From the NCBI GenBank assembly GCA_013824045.1, contig PNND01000277.1, forward strand, positions 1 through 19,118: a stretch of 19,118 bases of DNA, given 5' to 3'. The stretch is from Rhodobacter sp. (GTDB lineage: Bacteria > Pseudomonadota > Alphaproteobacteria > Rhodobacterales > Rhodobacteraceae). Below are positions 14,241-19,118 of the stretch, in pieces. The notes beneath the pieces were generated by a model, which saw only the letters and a list, made by a program, of their open reading frames with translations, was not told where the DNA came from and searched no databases. The translations under genes were made by a program, and so were the position numbers. The number at the start of each line of letters is the position of its first letter. The first letter of the stretch is position 1.

Positions 14241-15248
14241 ATGGAGTATTACCGCCCCATAGCGATGACCGATGCCGCCCGGCCTGCCGGGGCGCTGCCT
14301 CTTGCCGGGGGCTGGTGCTGGTTTGCGCAGGTCGAGGTGTTGCGCCGTGACGGGCCTGCGCGTTTGGTGGCAGTGGGTGATCTGCCGGGCGAGGTGCGCG
14401 ACCGTCTGAGCGCGCCGCGCCCGGATTTCGGCGGCTTGGGCTTGGACCGGCCCCGCATCATGGGCATCCTGAATGTGACGCCCGACAGTTTTTCGGATGG
14501 TGGGCGATTCTTGGCGCCAGACGCGGCCTTGGCGCAGGCTCAGGCCATGGCGCAGGGCGCGGATGTGCTGGACATTGGCGGGGAAAGCACCCGGCCGGGC
14601 GCGGCAGAGGTTGCGATGGCCGAGGAAATCGCGCGTACCGCCCCGGTGATCGCGGCGCTGCGGGCGGGCGGATTGACGGTGCCGGTATCCATCGACACGC
14701 GCAAGGCGGCTGTGGCGCAGGCGGCGCTGGCGGCAGGGGCGGGCATTGTGAACGATGTGGCCGCGACGGGGTTTGATCCGGCGATGGCCTCAACCGTGGC
14801 AGGGGCGGGCGCGCCGATCATCCTGATGCATTCGGTCAAGACCCCGGCCACGATGCAGGATGATCCGCGCTATGAGGATGTGCTTCTGGACGTGTTTGAT
14901 TTCCTGAACGCCCGGATCGCCATGGCCGAGGCGGCGGGTATTCCCCGCGCACGGATCATGGTCGATCCCGGTATCGGGTTTGGTAAGACGGCGGCGCATA
15001 ACCTTGCGCTGATCCGGGGGCTGAGCCTGTTTCACGATCTGGGGGTGCCGGTTCTGCTGGGCGCGTCGCGCAAGCGGTTCATCGGCACGATCGGGCGGGA
15101 AGATGTCGCCGAAGCGCGGATGCCGGGATCGGTGGCCGTGGCTTTGGCAGGTGTGGCACAGGGCGCGCAAATGCTGCGCGTGCATGACGTGGCCGAGACG
15201 CGGCAGGCTTTGCGCCTGTGGCAAGCGGTGAATGGAGTGGACGAATGA
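14241..15248 (+). CDS. folP: Dihydropteroate synthase
   Basis: 335 residues; joins hydroxymethyl-dihydropterin pyrophosphate to p-aminobenzoate in folate synthesis, directly after the FolB step. All signature blocks of the TIM barrel are present: [15 protein letters not shown] (74-88), GGESTRPGA (113-121), SIDTRKA (150-156), NDVAA (171-175), [12 protein letters not shown] (195-206), DPGIGFGKT (242-250), [11 protein letters not shown] (272-282) and RVHDV (313-317). About 70 residues precede the first block, longer than in E. coli (282 residues in total). The usual MHMQG of the substrate loop reads MHSVK here. The ATG is preceded by AAGG at a short distance. The stop overlaps the glmM start by four bases (ATGA, 15245-15248). 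Confidence 0.96.
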   Translation: MEYYRPIAMTDAARPAGALPLAGGWCWFAQVEVLRRDGPARLVAVGDLPGEVRDRLSAPRPDFGGLGLDRPRIMGILNVTPDSFSDGGRFLAPDAALAQAQAMAQGADVLDIGGESTRPGAAEVAMAEEIARTAPVIAALRAGGLTVPVSIDTRKAAVAQAALAAGAGIVNDVAATGFDPAMASTVAGAGAPIILMHSVKTPATMQDDPRYEDVLLDVFDFLNARIAMAEAAGIPRARIMVDPGIGFGKTAAHNLALIRGLSLFHDLGVPVLLGASRKRFIGTIGREDVAEARMPGSVAVALAGVAQGAQMLRVHDVAETRQALRLWQAVNGVDE

Positions 15249-16591
15249 CGCGGAAACTGTTCGGAACCGATGGTGTGCGGGGGCAGGCGAACACCTACCC
15301 GATGACGGCCGAGATGGCGTTGCGCCTTGGTGCGGCGGCGGGACGCTATTTCCGGCGCGATGGCGGGGCGGCGCATCGTGTGGTGATCGGCAAGGATACG
15401 CGGCTTTCCGGTTATATGTTGGAGAACGCGCTGACCGCCGGATTGACCAGCACGGGGATGAATGTGCTGCTGCTGGGGCCGGTGCCGACGCCGGCGGTGG
15501 GGTTTCTGACGCGGTCGATGCGGGCGGATGTGGGGGTTATGATTTCGGCGTCGCATAACCCTCATTATGATAATGGGATCAAGTTCTTTGGCCCCGACGG
15601 GTTCAAGCTTTCCGATGAGGCGGAGGCGGAGATTGAGGCGCTGTTGGAGGGTGAGATTGCGCCTGCCGCGCCGGAGAATATCGGGCGGGCGAAGCGGATC
15701 GAGGATGGGCGCGGGCGCTATCAGGAATTCGTCAAGACGACGCTGCCTGCGGGCGTGCGGCTGGATGGGTTGAAGGTGGTGATCGATTGCGCCAATGGCG
15801 CGGCCTATAAGGCGGCGCCGGAGGTGCTGTGGGAATTGGGGGCCGAGGTCATTGCCGTGGGCGTGGCCCCTAATGGCAAGAACATCAACGAAAATTGCGG
15901 GTCCACCCATGTGGAGACGGCGGCAGAGGCGGTGGTCGCCCATGGCGCGCATGTGGGCATCGCGCTGGATGGCGATGCGGATCGGGTGATGATCCTTGAT
16001 GCCAAGGGCCGCGTTGCGGATGGCGATCAGATCATGGCGCTGATGGCCACGCGCTGGGCCGAGGATGGGCGGCTGCGCGGGGGGGCGCTGGTGGCGACCG
16101 TGATGTCGAACCTTGGGCTTGAGCGGCATCTTGAGGGGCGCGGGCTGCGGCTGGAGCGCACGGCGGTGGGCGACCGCTATGTCGTTGAAAGGATGCGCGA
16201 AGGTGGCTTCAATCTGGGCGGCGAACAATCCGGCCATATCGTGATGACGGATTATGCCACGACCGGCGACGGGCTGGTGGCGGGGCTGCAATTCCTGGCC
16301 GAGATGGCGCGCACGGGCGAGACGGCGGAGGTGCTGGCGCGGCAGTTCGAAACCGTGCCGCAGATGTTGAAGAACGTGCGCTACGGGGCCGACAAGCGGC
16401 CGCTGGAGGATGCCACGGTGCAGGCCGTGATCGCCGATATGGAGCGGCGGGTGCTGGGCAAGGGGCGCATCCTGATCCGCAAATCGGGAACCGAGCCGCT
16501 GGTGCGGGTGATGGCGGAATGCGAGGATGCGGGGCTGCTGGACGAGGTTGTTTCTACCATTGTGAGAGCGGTGGAGAAGGCGGCGGGGTAA
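15245..16591 (+). CDS. glmM: Phosphoglucosamine mutase
   Basis: 448 residues, the usual length. Converts glucosamine-6-phosphate to glucosamine-1-phosphate on the way to UDP-GlcNAc for peptidoglycan and lipopolysaccharide. It opens with [11 protein letters not shown] (3-13), carries the phosphoserine loop [16 protein letters not shown] (Ser103), the Mg-binding DGDADR (242-247), the sugar-binding GEQSGH (326-331) and the phosphate-binding [10 protein letters not shown] (414-423). The start ATG overlaps the folP stop (ATGA), so it is translationally coupled; GTG or ATG codons farther upstream in the frame would extend into folP and are not needed. A strong terminator follows 80 bases later. Confidence 0.97.
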   Translation: MTRKLFGTDGVRGQANTYPMTAEMALRLGAAAGRYFRRDGGAAHRVVIGKDTRLSGYMLENALTAGLTSTGMNVLLLGPVPTPAVGFLTRSMRADVGVMISASHNPHYDNGIKFFGPDGFKLSDEAEAEIEALLEGEIAPAAPENIGRAKRIEDGRGRYQEFVKTTLPAGVRLDGLKVVIDCANGAAYKAAPEVLWELGAEVIAVGVAPNGKNINENCGSTHVETAAEAVVAHGAHVGIALDGDADRVMILDAKGRVADGDQIMALMATRWAEDGRLRGGALVATVMSNLGLERHLEGRGLRLERTAVGDRYVVERMREGGFNLGGEQSGHIVMTDYATTGDGLVAGLQFLAEMARTGETAEVLARQFETVPQMLKNVRYGADKRPLEDATVQAVIADMERRVLGKGRILIRKSGTEPLVRVMAECEDAGLLDEVVSTIVRAVEKAAG

Positions 16592-16670
16592 GAAAAACGT
16601 GCCACACGCGGTGCAGACGCGCAGTGCAGCAAAGTGTATGCACGCAGCGACCTGCGGATTAGGCAAAAGG

Positions 16671-16703
16671 AAAGGGCGCGCGGGGGAACCGCGCGCCCTT
16701 TTT
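16671..16703 (+). terminator. Rho-independent terminator of the folB-folP-glmM cluster
   Basis: A 13-bp perfect stem, AAAGGGCGCGCGG (16671-16683) with CCGCGCGCCCTTT (16689-16701), loop GGGAA, ending in five T. The minus strand also shows a T-rich exit (CCTTTCCTTTTG), so it may serve both directions and stop the convergent small gene. Confidence 0.9.
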
Positions 16704-16715
16704 GTCTGGTTGGGT

Positions 16716-16733
16716 GGCGGGGTGAACCCCGCC
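16716..16733 (-). repeat. Short G/C palindrome after the small minus-strand gene
   Basis: GGCGGGG (16716-16722) and CCCCGCC (16727-16733) with loop TGAA, 5 bases beyond the small gene's stop. The minus-strand reading (GTAGGGCGGGGTTCACCCC) is of the kind I recall recurring between genes in many proteobacterial genomes. It may help terminate the small gene. Confidence 0.45.
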
Positions 16734-16738
16734 CTACG

Positions 16739-16900
16739 TCATTCTTTCGGGGCGTCGGCGGGGGCAACCTCGGTGGGTTCCTCGGCCTCGGCGGTGGGCA
16801 TCTGGCGCTTCCACATCGGTTTGCGGCGCGACTTGGCGGGGGCCTTCTCGCTCAGGAAGGCGGCAAGGTCGAAACGCGGCTTGGGGGTGGAGATACCCAT
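16739..16900 (-). CDS. Small basic protein of 53 residues, unknown function
   Basis: A well-formed small gene: AAAGGA (16908-16913) lies 7 bases before ATG (16900-16898). The product starts MGISTPKPRFDLAAFLSEK, has a positively charged middle (KSRRKPMWKRQ) and an acidic, Ala/Pro/Glu-rich tail (EAEEPTEVAPADAPKE). No membrane segment, signal peptide or known domain. The frame stays open upstream to 17116, but those codons are Pro/Arg/Cys-rich and look non-coding. Convergent with glmM, with the terminator at 16671 between them. I do not recognise the family; nucleic-acid or ribosome binding would fit the charge pattern but is a guess. Confidence 0.6.
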   Translation of the reverse strand: MGISTPKPRFDLAAFLSEKAPAKSRRKPMWKRQMPTAEAEEPTEVAPADAPKE

Positions 16901-17056
16901 GGATGTGTCCTTTCGGGGAACGTGGATCGGATCAGGGGACCGGGTGAAGGGTCGGGCAGAGGCACGACATCGGCCGGGAGGAGGGGCCCTTGCGCGCCAC
17001 ACCCTGACGATCTGCCCGCCGGTGATCGGAGGGCTGGAGGGCACTATGCGCTTTTT

Positions 17057-17078
17057 GGGGGGGGAAAGATAGGGGGGG
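17057..17078 (+). repeat. Two long G homopolymer runs
   Basis: Eight G (17057-17064), AAAGATA, then seven G (17072-17078), at the edge of the composition change. Such runs can slip during replication and are also prone to sequencing error. Confidence 0.6.
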
Positions 17079-17154
17079 TAAGTCCAACAGCCACAACAAC
17101 GCCTGTCCGCTATCAAATGTTGGATCGCCGACCTGACGAGAACTCACCTATCGC

Positions 17155-17183
17155 GTGACATAACCTATCTGTCTAGCTATCTT
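17155..17183 (+). promoter_or_regulatory. Promoter of the NACHT gene
   Basis: GTGACA (17155-17160), 17 bases, TATCTT (17178-17183): five of six and four of six matches to the sigma-70 consensus with ideal spacing. Transcription would start near 17190, leaving a leader of about 28 bases with GGAG (17203-17206) before the GTG start. The heptamer ACCTATC occurs at 17146-17152 and 17163-17169, on each side of the -35, with a near copy AGCTATC at 17175-17181 overlapping the -10. Confidence 0.5.
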
Positions 17184-17217
17184 CAGCAAGTGTTTCTTTC
17201 ATGGAGTGTGTTAAGCC

Positions 17218-19098
17218 GTGTCCGAGCCGACATCCCTAACCGAAATTGGTGGCATTGCTGTCGCAGAACTCATAAAATCTGCATTCTCCTCAATTGCTGA
17301 GTATGGTGGAGCAAAATTTACGAGTCTTCACGCCCGCATCTTTGAGGACTTTGAGCCGTTCATGCAGGAATGCTACAGGAAGAATAGATTTGTTCGCATT
17401 CTATGTCAGGATGATGATGATGTAGACTTGTTGAGTGTTTATGTTGGAACAAACTTTAGTCATAGAAGTAAGTCTTTTTCGGATTTTGAAGTAACCTGGA
17501 GTGTAACGGAGAAGCAGAATATAATTCTTACTGGCGCCGGTGGGGCAGGTAAGACATTCTTTATGAGAAGACTATGGCTAGACATCTTCAAGGAGCAGAA
17601 AACTACTCCAATATTCGTTGAGCTACGAAAGCTTAACGAGTTCTCATCATTCGATGTTGAGACATTTCTACGTGCCTCGGTTTCAGCAAATCTACCAGAG
17701 GATCTCTTTCGTACATTTTGTGATGAAGGTCGCTTCACCATAATTTTAGATGGCTTCGACGAACTACCGAAGGAACGCCATGATGAAGCGCAGAGGCAAA
17801 TCTTGGACTTCGCGAACAAGTATCCGAATTGTGGAATTGTGGTAGCCAGTCGACCTGACACAAGGTTTCATGGATGGCAAAGCTTTAAGGTTTTTGAGGC
17901 TGAACCGTTCACTCTTGAGCAAACAAGCGAACTTTGCAGTCGTGTACCTTTTGATGAAGAGTATCGTAAGGTATTTATTAGAACTTTGACGCCCGATTTT
18001 TACTTAAAGTATCGGAGCTTTCTTTCGAACCCATTGCTTTCGATCATGATGATGATGACATTCAGGCGGAACATGGAAATTCCGCGGAAAATGGGAGTAT
18101 TCTATGACGAAGCTTTTGGAACGCTCTACCAATGGCATGACTCCACAAAGGCTTTCCGTAGAATAAAACATCTGGATATACAACAATTTCGTCGATCGTT
18201 TGGTGCCTTCTGTTTAATCAGTTATGCAAAGGAGAAGTACGATTTTTCTCGCACTGAAATTGAAGACATTATTTTGAAGAGCAATGAGATGGTTGGCGTC
18301 CAAGTTTCATCGGACCTTATTCTTGATGACTATGAAAGGAACGTTAATCTGATCCGTCAAGACGGACTTCGGTATCACTTTATTCATCGCTCATTTCAAG
18401 AATACTTCTGTGCGTGGGCTCTCATAAACATTTTCCCAAAGAGGCTTGGTGGGTTCTTGGAGAAGACCGAGAACAGGTCTTCAGATGCGATGATTGCTAT
18501 GTGTTACGATCTTCATAGGACTCACGTTATTAATAGCTATATTGAACCTCGTTATCGAGATTACAAGTTGTCAAAGCGTATGTCGCCTCGCTTCTTGGAG
18601 TCGCGGGTTTTCGATGGATTGGTCGAAGGGGTCGCCTTTCATATTGATAGCTATGCCAAGAATGGCTCAGTTCCAGAGGACGTCGGTCCATTAGGGTTCA
18701 GTGTTGATATCGACGTTAAGCTGGTAAATTTTATGCGGGCCGTTTGGCAGATGATGAGTGAGGACGATGCCACTGAGTTCTTCTTCTTGCTCACAGATGT
18801 ATTCTTCAGCAATAAAATCTACCAGAGGGGACGTGAGTGGCTACAGGTATTGGAAGATCTTAAGGTTGGAGATGTAATTCACTTTCGTCCAAACTTGACT
18901 CAGAAGACTTACGATTTGTACGACTTCAAAATGAACAAGCTGGCCGCTGATCTTCCCCTACTTGATGAAGACGTGGCGCAGTTCAAGCGAGCTGCCAAGG
19001 ATGTTGCTAGGTATGTATCAACTTTGTCTAAGTGGTGCGAAGCCGAAGTTGAGTTTGCACGCAATACGTACTCATCGGTGGACGATATCTTCGGCTAG
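17218..19098 (+). CDS. NACHT-domain STAND NTPase, putative anti-phage defence protein
   Basis: 626 residues. The NACHT core spans about 100-300: Walker A LTGAGGAGKT (104-113, Lys112), Walker B with the NACHT-type acidic extension ILDGFDELP (176-184), and the sensor VASRPDTRF (209-217). The helical/winged-helix part follows, with the typical FIHRSFQEYFCAWAL (388-402). NACHT proteins oligomerise on sensing a trigger; bacterial ones have been shown to protect against phage. The N-terminus (1-95) is short and carries no recognisable nuclease, TIR, protease or membrane effector. Residues about 430-626 show no known repeat and are the likely sensor or effector part. The GTG is the first possible start (an in-frame TAA lies at 17212-17214). 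G+C is about 45-48% on lines I counted, well below the preceding genes, which points to horizontal transfer. Biochemical family is firm; the defence role is inferred. Confidence 0.88.
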   Translation: MSEPTSLTEIGGIAVAELIKSAFSSIAEYGGAKFTSLHARIFEDFEPFMQECYRKNRFVRILCQDDDDVDLLSVYVGTNFSHRSKSFSDFEVTWSVTEKQNIILTGAGGAGKTFFMRRLWLDIFKEQKTTPIFVELRKLNEFSSFDVETFLRASVSANLPEDLFRTFCDEGRFTIILDGFDELPKERHDEAQRQILDFANKYPNCGIVVASRPDTRFHGWQSFKVFEAEPFTLEQTSELCSRVPFDEEYRKVFIRTLTPDFYLKYRSFLSNPLLSIMMMMTFRRNMEIPRKMGVFYDEAFGTLYQWHDSTKAFRRIKHLDIQQFRRSFGAFCLISYAKEKYDFSRTEIEDIILKSNEMVGVQVSSDLILDDYERNVNLIRQDGLRYHFIHRSFQEYFCAWALINIFPKRLGGFLEKTENRSSDAMIAMCYDLHRTHVINSYIEPRYRDYKLSKRMSPRFLESRVFDGLVEGVAFHIDSYAKNGSVPEDVGPLGFSVDIDVKLVNFMRAVWQMMSEDDATEFFFLLTDVFFSNKIYQRGREWLQVLEDLKVGDVIHFRPNLTQKTYDLYDFKMNKLAADLPLLDEDVAQFKRAAKDVARYVSTLSKWCEAEVEFARNTYSSVDDIFG

Positions 19099-19118
19099 TT
19101 GAAAAGAGGGCGGCCCTC
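19099..19118. other. Start of downstream region, cut by the window edge
   Basis: Twenty bases after the NACHT stop contain GAGGGC and GCCCTC sharing a single G centre, perhaps the beginning of a terminator or repeat. The composition looks G+C-rich again, so the low-G+C segment may end here. Too short to assign. Confidence 0.2.

Larger units (their letters stand above)
16901..17217. other. Intergenic region spanning the composition boundary
   Basis: 317 bases with no supportable gene. The first part holds the ribosome site and presumed promoter of the small minus-strand gene and is G+C-rich. Two long G-runs sit at 17057-17064 and 17072-17078. From about 17080 the composition drops to that of the NACHT gene, whose promoter and short repeats lie at 17146-17183. 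No tRNA gene or clear attachment-site repeat was seen. Confidence 0.6.

Noticed and set aside
15032..16666. Minus-strand open frame of 544 codons opposite folP/glmM
   Set aside because: Shadow of two certain genes, with an Arg/His/Pro-rich translation.
16901..17116. N-terminal extension of the small minus-strand gene to 125 residues
   Set aside because: The extra codons are Cys/Pro/Arg-rich and cross the G-runs; the ATG at 16900 has its own ribosome site.
16592..17217. tRNA gene or attachment site as the entry point of the NACHT island
   Set aside because: I looked for a cloverleaf and for flanking direct repeats and found none; the right boundary is outside the window.
17201..17239. Twelve-codon open frame starting ATG at 17201 overlapping the NACHT start
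   Set aside because: Could be a leader peptide, but it has no ribosome site of its own and its ATG lies within the natural leader; no evidence of function.
18494..18694. Membrane-like 66-codon open frame inside the NACHT gene
   Set aside because: Out-of-frame overlap with a well-supported gene and no ribosome site noted.

Overview
The window reads as chromosome of a high-GC alphaproteobacterium, most likely Rhodobacterales (Rhodobacter/Gemmobacter-like). This rests on the G+C-rich, GCG/GGG-biased codons, frequent GTG starts, the split glyQ/glyS glycyl-tRNA synthetase genes with two small genes between them, a folB-folP-glmM cluster, and short intergenic G/C palindromes. No rRNA, tRNA, CRISPR array, IS element or phage gene was found. 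The genus is an inference; no marker gene was searched.

Left part (1-3158): the last codons of an upstream gene and its terminator, then two tandem trkH genes of identical length (482 codons, collinear without gaps) encoding K+ transporter membrane subunits. They meet a convergent gene (3159-4943, minus) end to end. That gene encodes a secreted or periplasmic protein with a SPOR-like region, a peptidoglycan-binding domain and a trypsin-like domain in which all three catalytic positions are substituted (a pseudoprotease).

Middle (5081-12258): a promoter drives glyQ, an FkbM-type methyltransferase gene (4-base overlap with glyQ), a small membrane-anchored protein gene (probably DUF6446) and glyS, all tightly packed. 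After a G/C palindrome and a second promoter comes a pyruvate-phosphate-dikinase-like gene. Its swivelling His domain and PEP domain are intact, but its ATP-grasp part is degenerate.

Right-middle (12259-16900): an intergenic region with a perfect 24-bp palindrome and a potentially switching leader precedes a secreted SleB-type cell wall hydrolase. Next is the folate/cell-wall cluster: folB (fused to an extra C-terminal domain that resembles half of an amino-acid-kinase-fold kinase), folP, and glmM (4-base overlap with folP). A strong terminator follows. A 53-residue basic protein gene lies convergent on the minus strand.

Right end (about 17080-19118): base composition falls abruptly (about 45-48% G+C on lines I counted, against well over 60% before). 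A single gene with its own promoter encodes a 626-residue NACHT NTPase. This is the best candidate for an acquired accessory function, probably an anti-phage STAND-type sensor, with no recognisable effector domain and a C-terminal region I cannot assign. The window ends 20 bases after its stop, so any partner genes on that side are out of view.
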